From: Bifidobacterium choladohabitans | GTDB taxonomy: Bacteria > Actinomycetota > Actinomycetes > Actinomycetales > Bifidobacteriaceae | Length of the DNA: 64,000 nucleotides | NCBI RefSeq assembly: GCF_016102005.1 | Contig: NZ_JACFPL010000001.1 | Span: 496,001 to 560,000, forward strand | Direction: 5' to 3' | In this document: piece by piece, positions 14,029 through 23,409 of the stretch | Layout: each line of letters begins with the position of its first letter | Numbering within the stretch: position 1 is the first letter of the stretch | Made by a program: the position numbers and the translations under genes | Notes under the pieces: generated by a model | The model's database searches: none | What the model saw: the letters and a program-made list of their open reading frames with translations, nothing else | What the model was told of the DNA's origin: nothing

Positions 14029-17000
14029 TCAGCTCAGGTCGTAGTAGCCGTCAGCACCCAGTCGGGCCTGGGGATCCAGCAGCATGGCCTTCTCGATCTC
14101 ATGGCCCACATACCCGTGGCCGTCCTCATGGAAGCGGCGGTTGTCGATGGGCTCGTAGAGCGGGGCCCGACCCATGCGGCCCTCCTCCAGACGACGCTGG
14201 CCAGCGGCCAGACGGTCGTTGGCCCGGCGACGCCACTGGTCCAGGGCCTCCTGGCCGGAGGTCCGGAGCACAGCTGCTTCGAAGGCTCCAGGGCTGACGA
14301 TGACCCCGATGCCGGAGACGTGGCCAAAGCCCAGGGAAGTGACCAGCCCGGCCTTGATCCTGCCCACCTTCAGGGGCTGTTCCAGCCAGACCAGATGGTC
14401 GTCGCGCTTGAGGACCGGATCCACGCAGTCCAGGGAGGCATTGGCAGGGATGACCCCGGACCGGAAGAGCTGGGTGAGCCCGTTGATCTGGAAGATGCAG
14501 GCGCCACCCTTGGCATGGCCGGTCAGGCTCTTCTGGGAGATGACGTAGAGCGGGTTGCCGTCCGTCCGCCCGATGGCGTGGGCCAGGGTGTTGTGCAGCT
14601 CGGACTCGTTGGGGTCATTGGCGTTGGTGGAGGTGTCGTGCTTGGAGACCACGGCGATGTCGTCGGGATCCACCCCCAGCTTGGCCAGCGAGCGCACCAG
14701 GTCCGAGTCCCTGCCGCCCATGCCGGCGGCCAGAGCCCCCAGCCCGGGTGCGGGGATGGAGGTATGGGCGCCGTCCGCGAAGGAGTGGATGTACCCGACC
14801 ACACCAGCCACGGGCAGACCCATGCGCAGGGCGATGTCGCCTCGGGTCAGCAGGATGGTCCCGCCGCCCTGGGACTCCAGGAAGCCGCCGCGCCGACGGT
14901 CGTTGGCCCTGGAGAAGAACCGGGGCTGGATACCCTTGGCGTACATCTCGGCGGAATCGGCGGTGGCGTTCATGTTGCCGAAGCCGATGACCGACTCCAC
15001 GCCGATGTCGTCGATGGCACCCGTGACCACGAAGTCCGCCTTGCCCAGGGCGATCTTGTCGGCGCCCTCCTCGAGGGAGACCGCAGCCGTGGCGCAGGCC
15101 GAGACCGGCTGGACCATGTTGCCGTATCCGCCGATGTAGGACTGCATGACGTGCGCGGCCACCACGTTGGGCAGGGCCTCCTGAAGAATGTCCGTGGGGA
15201 TCTCCTTGCCCAGGAAGCGGTCCAGGTAGAGCTTGCGCATGGAGGCCATGCCGCCGAAGCCGGTCCCCTGGGTGGAGGCCACCTTGGATGGGTGCACGGC
15301 CTGGAGGATCTCCACCGGGGTGAATCCGGCCGACAGGTAGGCGTCCACGGTGGTCACGATGTTCCAGAGGGCGATCGGATCCACGTCCCCGACCATGGAA
15401 GCGGGAATGCCCCACTTGACCGGGTCGAAGCCCTGGGGGAACTGGCCGCCCACGGTCCTGGACATGGTGGCCCGACGCGGCACGCGGATGCGGGAGCCGG
15501 GCAGGCGGGTGACAGTCCACTCGCCGGACTGCTCGTCGCGGGCGATGCTGGTGTGGTCCGGATCCTGGGCCACGTATTCCTGAGCCATGTCCTTGGTGGG
15601 CACCGAGAAGGCCACGTCGTGATCCAGGAAGACGTCGACCTCCTCTTCATTGGTGCCCTTGCGGTAGTCGGAGCCCATGCCGTCGTCGAAGGGACGGATA
15701 CCGGAGCGGGCCACCACCTGGTCGTGGTAGCGCTCGGCGATGTCCTGCTCGGGGACCAGCTCGCCGTCGGTGTCGTACCAGCCCGGCTTGGGGCTGTCCT
15801 GCCACTCGACCAGACCCATGTTCCAGGCCAGTTCGAGGACGGCAGCGGCGCTCAGGTCGACCTGACCATCCGAGTGGATGCCCATCTCGGCCTCGAAGCG
15901 GGTGCGACCGGAGCCCCAGGGACCCATCTCACCGATGGAGACGATGACGATCTGATCCTCGGGCCGAGCGGTCACCCCCTGCCAGTCCTGCAGATCTACC
16001 GGGGCCTGGGCAGGCACCCGGGGTGTGGGCAGGGCCTTGATGACCCGGTCCGGATCCTTGTCGGCATCTGCGGATGCATCCCCGGACTTTCCGGCTGGAG
16101 TCGGTGTCGACGGATCGTCGTCCTGGGCAGCCTCGGCCTTCAGGGCCTTGAGGTCCAGCGGGCTGGAGCCCAGGCCACCGGTCAGGTCGGCCTGGAGCGG
16201 GGTCTGGAGAGCCTGCTGGCGGGCCTCTACAGTGCAGAGCTCCAGCAGGGAATCAGCCATCTGCCCGGTGGAGTAGGTGCGGATGCCGTGGCGCTCCACC
16301 ACCTGGACCAGCGGATCGTTACCGCCCATGAGCCCGGTGCCCCGAACCCAGCCGATCAGCGGGTGGGCGAAGGTGACCCGACCGGACCAGTCCTGCTCGG
16401 GTCGTGACCGATTGACGATGGCGTCCAGGGCGGCCTTGACCTCCCCGTAGGCTCCGTCGCCGCCGAACATGCCACGGTTGGGCGAGCCAGGCAGAACCAC
16501 ATGCAGACGGTGGTCGACGTCGGTATCCGCCCCGATGCCAGCGAACCCGGCGATCTGGCGTTCCAGGCTCCAGAGCATGAGCCGGGCCTGGGACTCGAAG
16601 AGCCGGCCCGAGTCGGCCATGGTCCCGTGCATGGCGGGGGCTGCGAAGGGCAGCAGCAGGGTGGGCTCGTAGGCGGGCTTGAGCACGGTGGTCGTAGCCC
16701 CCGTGGTCTTGCGCTGCTCGTTGCCGACCCAGTCGACCAGGGCATCCACATCCCGGTAGCTGGACAGGTTGGCGGGCACGATCCAGAGACGGGCACCGCC
16801 CACGGCATGGCGGCGGTAGAGGTCGCGGGCCCAGATGACGGCCTGCGGCTTCAGGGAATGGCAGACAGCGATGACCGTCGCCCCGCCCTCCAGGAGGCCT
16901 GCAGTCAGAGATCCTGCGATGGACTTGGGAGCCACTCCGGTGACCACGGCCACGTCCTTGGCGAATCGTGCGGCGGTCTGGTCCGAGTCGGCAGGGGTCA

Positions 17001-20000
17001 TGGCCTGGTCGGCGATGCCGGTGAAGACCTGGGCCAGATCCTGCTCGCCACGGTTGCGCGCCTGTTCGGCGTACCAGACGGCCTGATCGTGCACCTCGCG
17101 TCCGGCTCCTACGAAGCTCAGATGACTGCGGTCATCATCGTGCTCGTGGTAGATGTGAGCCAGATCCTCACGGGCGCTGGCCCAGCGATCGTCGAAGAGG
17201 ACGGCGCGCGAGGCCTCGAACCGTGGCGCCACCTGCTCGGGCCAGTCGCTGCCCAGCTCGGCATCGACGGCGGCCACCACGGCAGCATCCTCATTCTCGC
17301 CAGGCTGGACGACCGGAGGCTTAAGCCCCAGTTTGTCCAGGAGGAAGCGGGCAGTGGAGGCCAGCACACCCTCAGAGCCGGTCACCTGGGCTGCGAAGGC
17401 ATCCAGGGCAGCGGAGTCGACCACGGCACCGCCGGCAGCACCACCTGCAGAGGGCATGGAGACCGTGACGCCGTGACGCTGGGCCACCTGCTGAACGGCC
17501 TGGTCGATCAGAGCATTGGCGGCTGCCACAGTGGAGACGGCTTCAGTGGGCAGGAGGGCCAGGTCGCCGCCACGCGAGGAGGCACCCTCGCGGGTATCCA
17601 GAACCAGGCTGGCCACGGTGGCCGAGACCCAGCCCGCACCCAGCTGCCAGACATCGGAAACCCGCTGTTCAACCTGCTGCAGCTTGAGGCCGGAGGGGCC
17701 GAAGAGGTCGCGGATGCGCTCACGAACGATGTCGGAGAGCACCGGGCCGAAGGGCCGATAGTTGGGGGCAACCTTGTTCACCAGGGCGCTCAGGTCGGTC
17801 ATGCTGGCCTCGGCTGCGCCGTCCACACTGGCCACGCCCAGCTCGGAGCTGATGTCCATCAGCAGCTGGTTGCGCCTGGAGGAGACACCGTTGGTCAGGG
17901 TGTCTGTGGTGTCGGTCTGCCCGATCTGCTCGGGACGGATCTTGGTGGAGTAGGCCAGCAGGACGGCGATGGCGTCCGATGCCTTGAAGGGCAGGTCGGC
18001 CACATCGGCACCCGATGGACCGCCGGTGGTCGGGGCCGGAGCAGGAGCCGAATCCTCGACTGCTGCAGGGGCAGGGGCGGGCGCAGCAGCCTGAGCAGGT
18101 TCAGGGCTGGATTCCTGGACCGGGGCTGCGGGCTCCTCCTCCACTGAGGCCATGGGATCGGTGTCGGTCAGATAGACCCGGCTCTCGTCCCGGCCCAGGT
18201 TGTAGACGCTCACGTGACGCTCGCGGAAGTCGGGCAGCTTCAGGGTCTTGGTGCCCAGATTGGCCAGGGTGGGCGAATGACCCAACCCAACCTCAATCAG
18301 CTGCTCCACGCCAAGGCCGCCCTGCTCGGGGGCATCGAACATGAGTGCCTGGGTCTCGATCCAGCGCACAGGGGAGGCGAACTGCCAGGAGAGCAGCTCG
18401 GTCAGCAGCAGACGGCCCAGCTTCTGGTCGTCGGCCGCATACTGGTCCCAGACCTTGGGATCGTCCAGAGCCTGCTTGATGCGTTCGGAAGGGACCACCT
18501 CCAGGATGGAGGCCGCGAACTCCTTGGTCATCTGGAAGGGCCGTGCAACCAGGTTGGGTATGTAGCGACCCTCCAGGCGGGAGTAGTCGATATGCTCGGG
18601 CAGCAGGGCGTCCAGGGTGTCGCGGAACTCGGGCACCCCCTTGCGCAGCAGGGTGGAGTGGAAGGGCACGTCGATGCCGGGCACGTACATGAAGGCCGGC
18701 TTGCCACCCGCCTCCTTGGCCCGACGGTTGGCATCGGCACGCAGATACTCCAGACCGGCTATGGTCCCGGCCACGGCGTATTGCTGGCCGGCCAGGTTGT
18801 AGTTGACGATCTCCAGGAATTCGCCGCACTCCTTGGACACGGACTCCACATACTGCTTGACGCCGGAGTCGCCCACGCCGAACTGGTTGGGACGCAGGGC
18901 GCCCATCCGGTAGTTGCTGCGTCCCTGCTCGTCACGTTCGATCAGGGAGTGCATGGTGGACCCGCGGTGGAAGACCAGCTCCAGGACCGTCTCCAGGGAC
19001 ATGACCCCGGCGAAGGAGCTCAGGGCGTTGTACTCGCCCAGGGAGTGGCCGGCGAAGTAGGCGGGCCAGATGTCCATGCCGGACTCGCGCAGGCGGGCGG
19101 TCTGGGCGAAGGCTACTGTGGCCAGGGCCACCTGGGTGAACTGGGTCAGGTTGAGCAGACCCTCCGGATGGTGGTAGGTGACCCCCTTGGCCGTCAGGGT
19201 GTGCGGGTTGTCACGCACCACGGCCAGGATGGAGAACCCAAGCTTGCTGCGGGTCAGGGCATCGGCCCGTTCCCAGGTCTCGCGGGCGGCCGGGGACTTG
19301 GCCCGCTCGTCCAGGACCATGCCCTGCTGCTGGATCCCCTGGCCGGGATAGACGTAGGCGGTCCGTGGGGCGCGGGCGATTGCCGTGCCGCGGGAGACCA
19401 GCTGGCCGTCGATCCTGCAGGTGACCTCCAGGACCAGGCCGCCATGGCGGACCTTGCCCACACGCTCCAGGCTGATCTCCACCTTGTCGCCCAGCTGGAC
19501 CATGCCATACATGTTGTAGGTCCATCCGGCGATCTCGTAGTGGACGCCCTGCTCGTCGGTGGCCTGAGCCGCGTACTGGGCGGTGGCCGACAGCCACATG
19601 CCGTGCACCAGCGGCGCAGACAGACCCGAGACCGCAGCACCCCGCCTGGAGGTGTGGATGGGATTGAAGTCCCCGGAGGTGCGTGCGAAGGCGGTCATGT
19701 CCTTGGGGGCGGTGACGGTGACGCGGCGCAGCAGCCTGCGGGGTGTGTCCACCGTGTCGGCGCGGATGCCGCCGTACTCGGGAGCCTCCTGGGGAAGCTG
19801 GTCGCTGTAGGCACGGCCACGGATGGCGAAACGCTCGACCTCGCGTGCCAGCACGGTCCCGTCCTGGGCGGCGTGGACCACGTGGATGGTCACCACCCGC
19901 CCGGAGGCGGACTCCTGGTAGGGCTCGGCCCAGCTGGTCAGTTCAATCCGCTGGCCGGTGTGCTTCAGCAGGCGTTCCTCGGGGACCTCCAGCTCGATCA

Positions 20001-23000
20001 GGTGGTCCAGATGGACCGCGTTGAGCAGACCCTCGATGATGGGGAAGCCATTCACATAGACGGATCCCAGGGCTGCGTAGATGGCCGGCCAGGCCGGACC
20101 CACCAGGGCGTCGGGGGCGAAGCCTGAGGGGATCAGCGCATCGGGCAGGGCGCCTCCGGTGGCCGCCTCATGGTCGAAGCCCAGGTTGGATGCCAGGGTG
20201 TAACCGCTGTGGGCCAGACCGAAGGGGTGGTCAGGGTCATCGCCGTCCTTCTCGATGACAGGCATGGCCTCCAGCTTGTCGCCGGTGATGGTGATGTTGC
20301 CGATGCCGGCTGTATCGGCCAGCAAGGCGTAGACATCCTTGGGCAGGCGGCTACGGTCGACCACCGGGAAGAGGCCGACCTGGTCGCTCTTGAGGGTCAG
20401 CGGTACGACGATGTCGCGCACCGCATGCCGGTCCAGGCCGCCGTCGGGGTCGTCGTCCCAGTAGGTGTCCAGGTGGATGTCCAGGTCGTAGTGCTCGCCC
20501 TGGTCATCCCGGCCGGTGGCGGTGATGGTGTAGTTTGGGTCGTCCATGGCCGTCCCATAGGCAGGATTGGCCATCAGGTGGCCCACCCAGGAGATGTTGG
20601 GGCTGCGGCGGATGAACTCCTGTGCGTCGGCAGCGCCTGCCAGCTGACTGTAGGCCTTGGCAGGACCGCTGTCCAGGTCGCGCACCCGGTCTATGGCCGC
20701 CTGCTCGAACCGTCCCAGAATGGAGGCCACCGGCTCGTCCACCGTGGTGATGCCCGCCACAGAGATGGGTCCGGGGATGGCCCTGACCGAGTCGGCGCCG
20801 TAGCGGGGGTCCTCGGACTGCCAGAGCTGATCCTGACCCCACCAGCGCAGCAGATCGTTGTCGATGACCGGCACGAAGGGCATGGGCTTGGGGTACTCGC
20901 GTACCAGGACGGGGAACCAGGCCACATCGGTGGGCACCACCTTGAGCTCGGCTGCCTGGGGGTAGGCCTCATGCAGCCGGCGAAGCGCCTGCTCCGGCTC
21001 GGCCACATCCTGCCTGGAGGCGAAGATGGAGTCGAACTCGCCGCTCTGACGCTCGCAGACACGGGCCTCGATGCGCCGCAGCAGGTGCAGGAAGCGGTCG
21101 ATGTAGGTGTCGTCGGCCCAGGGGTAGGCCAGGTCGGCGAAACGCTGGGCCCAATCCTGGTAGGTCATGGTCTCCAGATCGCCGAAGTAGGGCTTGGCGG
21201 TCTTGTTCAGAGCCTCGATGATCTCCCCGCGGCGGGTCTCCAGCTCCTCGGGGTGCTTCATGACCCGGACCAGCAGGCGGCCGCACTCGGCGGAGGAGTT
21301 CTCCATCTCGTAGATGTCGGCGTGCAGGTGGCTCAGGCCGGAGCCCACACCCCCCACGGACTTGCCGCTGGGCACCCACTTCTCGCCCATGGGGGCGAAG
21401 GGGTCCGGATCGGGGGTGGAGGTGTCGATGCCGGGGGTGGCCACCAGAGCCCGCTTGATCTCGGGATTGGTGTGGGCCTCCTTGGCGGTCATGGCCGCTG
21501 TGCCGATCATGACGCCATCCACAGGCATGTCCGGCAGATGGTATGCCCGGGACCACTGGCCGCTGATGTAGTCGGCCGCCCGCTCAGGGGTGCCGATGCC
21601 GCCGCCGGCCACCAGAACGATGTTGGGGCAGGCGCGAACCTCGGCGTAGGTGGTCGAGAGCAGGTCGTCCAGGGACTCCCAGGAGTGATGGCCGCCGGCG
21701 GCCCCACCCTCGACCTCCATCAGAATGTGGGTGGGGGCTACCTTGCGTGCGATGGCTACGACCTGGCGGATCTGGTCCACCGTGCCGGGCTTGAAGGCCA
21801 CGTAGGGGAAGCCCTCCTCGTTGAGTTGACGGATCAGGGTGATGGCCTCGTCCAGCTCGGGGATGCCGGCAGAGATGACCACTCCGTCGATGGGGGTGCC
21901 GGAGGCGCGCTTCTTGGGCACGATGTGCTGGCTGCCGAACTGGAGGTTCCACAGGTAACGGTCCATGAACATGGCGTTGAACTCGACCGTGCGGCCCTCC
22001 TGCAGCTGGTCCTCCAGCTGGGACACATGGCGATCGAAGACTTCGGCGGTCACCTGGCCACCACCGGCCAGCTCGGCCCAGTAGCCGGCGTTGGCGGCCG
22101 CAGCCACGATCTCGGGCTCCACGGTGGTCGGGGTCATGCCGGCCAGCATGACCGGGGGCTTGCCGGTCAACCGGCTGAAGGCCGTCTCCACCCGGGGACC
22201 GGCCGGGGTCTCAAGCAGACGGGGGGCAAGCTTGGACCAGTCCTGGGTCCTGGCCGGATCCTCCTCCATGGTGGACAGCTGTGCACGCCGGGCCTGGTTG
22301 GAGGCCTCGACCACGCCCACGCCGGTTCCCTGGACCAGGTTGTCCACCAGCTTGCCCAGGGTCTCGCCCGGGCCCAGATCCACCAGCCAGAGGGAGGCGG
22401 CATCCTGCTGGTCCATGACCTCGGCGATCCGGCCGGCCCAGTCGGCATGGTTGAGCAGGACCTCTTGGGCCAGGACCCGGGCACGCTCGGTGTCCAGACC
22501 GCAGCGGGAGGCCCAATCCACGCTCAGATCCACGGCGTCCTTCATGAGCGGCGAGTGGAAGGGCAGGGTCACATCCAGGTACTCCAGAACCGGTGAGAAA
22601 GCGGTTCCACCACGGACCTTGTCCTCGCGCAGTTGGCGCTGATGCTCGCTCTCCTTGCCCGCCTCGATGGCAAAGGCGGCCAGATCCTCCGGATAGCCGG
22701 ACAGGACCAGGTTGCGATCCGAGTTGGTCACGGCCACGCTGATAGGGCCGCGAGCGCTGGGCACCCGATCGATCAGGACCTCCACCTGACGGCGGGTGGC
22801 ACCGCGCACCGAGAGCATAGGCGTGGCCTCACCCTGGCGGTGGATGCCCAGACGACGGGCCTGACGGGTGCCGGCCGCGCCGATCAGCATGGCGGTGGCC
22901 AGGATCTGGTCGATGGCGCCCTGGGCGGCTTTGAGGGACCCAGCCGCCTGGATCTCTTGGACCATGTGGACGCCGATGATGCCCTGGGAATGCCCCAGCA

Positions 23001-23358
23001 GGGCCACCGGACGAGCCTGGGCCGCATCGTAGCCCAGCTGGTCCATGTCCATGAGGGCACCCAGCTGCACCAGGGCGATGCCGGGCACGCTGACCGCCGC
23101 GTCGGCGGCCGGTCCCAGTCTGACCGGGTCAGGCTTGTAGCCGAACAGGTCCAACTGACGGCCGTTGGTGGCCAGCAGGTCGGGTTTGACCGCCCTGAGC
23201 AGGTCGGTGGCCGCCGCCATCCGCTCCCTCAGGGCCTTGTCGATGTCGGGATCGCCCTGCAGATCGGCCAGGGCCACGGTCCAGGGGTTGGACTGGCCGG
23301 CGAACATGAGCGCGTGCGGCTGCTCGGCGAGACGGTTGATGAAGAATGTACTGGTCAT
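14029..23358 (-). CDS. fas: Type I fatty acid synthase, single chain
   Basis: A 3109-residue multifunctional enzyme making long-chain acyl-CoA from acetyl-CoA, malonyl-CoA and NADPH in the cytosol. Domains in order: acetyltransferase (GHSQG, 122-126); FMN enoyl reductase (VMLAGMTPTTVEPEIV, near 405; VAGGGIGTPERAADY, near 590); hot-dog dehydratase (SGDFNPIHTSRRGAAVSG, near 1230); malonyl/palmitoyl transferase (YPGQGIQQQG, near 1330; GHSLGEY with Ser 1439); an Ala/Pro linker; carrier domain (NGVSSRRNQLL, phosphopantetheine Ser near 1823); ketoreductase (TGVAPKSIAG, near 2135); and ketosynthase (SACATAA with Cys 2755; KHDTSTNANDPNE; LTGHAKGGA). This is the fused Actinobacteria order. There is no phosphopantetheinyl transferase domain, so separate AcpS is needed. 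It follows the carboxylase beta gene after 51 bases. Confidence 0.98.
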   Translation of the reverse strand: MTSTFFINRLAEQPHALMFAGQSNPWTVALADLQGDPDIDKALRERMAAATDLLRAVKPDLLATNGRQLDLFGYKPDPVRLGPAADAAVSVPGIALVQLGALMDMDQLGYDAAQARPVALLGHSQGIIGVHMVQEIQAAGSLKAAQGAIDQILATAMLIGAAGTRQARRLGIHRQGEATPMLSVRGATRRQVEVLIDRVPSARGPISVAVTNSDRNLVLSGYPEDLAAFAIEAGKESEHQRQLREDKVRGGTAFSPVLEYLDVTLPFHSPLMKDAVDLSVDWASRCGLDTERARVLAQEVLLNHADWAGRIAEVMDQQDAASLWLVDLGPGETLGKLVDNLVQGTGVGVVEASNQARRAQLSTMEEDPARTQDWSKLAPRLLETPAGPRVETAFSRLTGKPPVMLAGMTPTTVEPEIVAAAANAGYWAELAGGGQVTAEVFDRHVSQLEDQLQEGRTVEFNAMFMDRYLWNLQFGSQHIVPKKRASGTPIDGVVISAGIPELDEAITLIRQLNEEGFPYVAFKPGTVDQIRQVVAIARKVAPTHILMEVEGGAAGGHHSWESLDDLLSTTYAEVRACPNIVLVAGGGIGTPERAADYISGQWSRAYHLPDMPVDGVMIGTAAMTAKEAHTNPEIKRALVATPGIDTSTPDPDPFAPMGEKWVPSGKSVGGVGSGLSHLHADIYEMENSSAECGRLLVRVMKHPEELETRRGEIIEALNKTAKPYFGDLETMTYQDWAQRFADLAYPWADDTYIDRFLHLLRRIEARVCERQSGEFDSIFASRQDVAEPEQALRRLHEAYPQAAELKVVPTDVAWFPVLVREYPKPMPFVPVIDNDLLRWWGQDQLWQSEDPRYGADSVRAIPGPISVAGITTVDEPVASILGRFEQAAIDRVRDLDSGPAKAYSQLAGAADAQEFIRRSPNISWVGHLMANPAYGTAMDDPNYTITATGRDDQGEHYDLDIHLDTYWDDDPDGGLDRHAVRDIVVPLTLKSDQVGLFPVVDRSRLPKDVYALLADTAGIGNITITGDKLEAMPVIEKDGDDPDHPFGLAHSGYTLASNLGFDHEAATGGALPDALIPSGFAPDALVGPAWPAIYAALGSVYVNGFPIIEGLLNAVHLDHLIELEVPEERLLKHTGQRIELTSWAEPYQESASGRVVTIHVVHAAQDGTVLAREVERFAIRGRAYSDQLPQEAPEYGGIRADTVDTPRRLLRRVTVTAPKDMTAFARTSGDFNPIHTSRRGAAVSGLSAPLVHGMWLSATAQYAAQATDEQGVHYEIAGWTYNMYGMVQLGDKVEISLERVGKVRHGGLVLEVTCRIDGQLVSRGTAIARAPRTAYVYPGQGIQQQGMVLDERAKSPAARETWERADALTRSKLGFSILAVVRDNPHTLTAKGVTYHHPEGLLNLTQFTQVALATVAFAQTARLRESGMDIWPAYFAGHSLGEYNALSSFAGVMSLETVLELVFHRGSTMHSLIERDEQGRSNYRMGALRPNQFGVGDSGVKQYVESVSKECGEFLEIVNYNLAGQQYAVAGTIAGLEYLRADANRRAKEAGGKPAFMYVPGIDVPFHSTLLRKGVPEFRDTLDALLPEHIDYSRLEGRYIPNLVARPFQMTKEFAASILEVVPSERIKQALDDPKVWDQYAADDQKLGRLLLTELLSWQFASPVRWIETQALMFDAPEQGGLGVEQLIEVGLGHSPTLANLGTKTLKLPDFRERHVSVYNLGRDESRVYLTDTDPMASVEEEPAAPVQESSPEPAQAAAPAPAPAAVEDSAPAPAPTTGGPSGADVADLPFKASDAIAVLLAYSTKIRPEQIGQTDTTDTLTNGVSSRRNQLLMDISSELGVASVDGAAEASMTDLSALVNKVAPNYRPFGPVLSDIVRERIRDLFGPSGLKLQQVEQRVSDVWQLGAGWVSATVASLVLDTREGASSRGGDLALLPTEAVSTVAAANALIDQAVQQVAQRHGVTVSMPSAGGAAGGAVVDSAALDAFAAQVTGSEGVLASTARFLLDKLGLKPPVVQPGENEDAAVVAAVDAELGSDWPEQVAPRFEASRAVLFDDRWASAREDLAHIYHEHDDDRSHLSFVGAGREVHDQAVWYAEQARNRGEQDLAQVFTGIADQAMTPADSDQTAARFAKDVAVVTGVAPKSIAGSLTAGLLEGGATVIAVCHSLKPQAVIWARDLYRRHAVGGARLWIVPANLSSYRDVDALVDWVGNEQRKTTGATTTVLKPAYEPTLLLPFAAPAMHGTMADSGRLFESQARLMLWSLERQIAGFAGIGADTDVDHRLHVVLPGSPNRGMFGGDGAYGEVKAALDAIVNRSRPEQDWSGRVTFAHPLIGWVRGTGLMGGNDPLVQVVERHGIRTYSTGQMADSLLELCTVEARQQALQTPLQADLTGGLGSSPLDLKALKAEAAQDDDPSTPTPAGKSGDASADADKDPDRVIKALPTPRVPAQAPVDLQDWQGVTARPEDQIVIVSIGEMGPWGSGRTRFEAEMGIHSDGQVDLSAAAVLELAWNMGLVEWQDSPKPGWYDTDGELVPEQDIAERYHDQVVARSGIRPFDDGMGSDYRKGTNEEEVDVFLDHDVAFSVPTKDMAQEYVAQDPDHTSIARDEQSGEWTVTRLPGSRIRVPRRATMSRTVGGQFPQGFDPVKWGIPASMVGDVDPIALWNIVTTVDAYLSAGFTPVEILQAVHPSKVASTQGTGFGGMASMRKLYLDRFLGKEIPTDILQEALPNVVAAHVMQSYIGGYGNMVQPVSACATAAVSLEEGADKIALGKADFVVTGAIDDIGVESVIGFGNMNATADSAEMYAKGIQPRFFSRANDRRRGGFLESQGGGTILLTRGDIALRMGLPVAGVVGYIHSFADGAHTSIPAPGLGALAAGMGGRDSDLVRSLAKLGVDPDDIAVVSKHDTSTNANDPNESELHNTLAHAIGRTDGNPLYVISQKSLTGHAKGGACIFQINGLTQLFRSGVIPANASLDCVDPVLKRDDHLVWLEQPLKVGRIKAGLVTSLGFGHVSGIGVIVSPGAFEAAVLRTSGQEALDQWRRRANDRLAAGQRRLEEGRMGRAPLYEPIDNRRFHEDGHGYVGHEIEKAMLLDPQARLGADGYYDLS

Positions 23359-23409
23359 GATGTCCTATTCATAGAGAGTTGGGGATTGCTGATAATGACG
23401 AGGGGAAGC

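Noticed and set aside
13963-16407. An 814-residue plus-strand open frame opposite the fas 3' end (and a similar one at 20170-22596)
   Set aside because: Both lie wholly antisense to the fatty acid synthase and are Gly/His/Val-rich, the typical shadow of a high-GC gene; no domains are recognisable.
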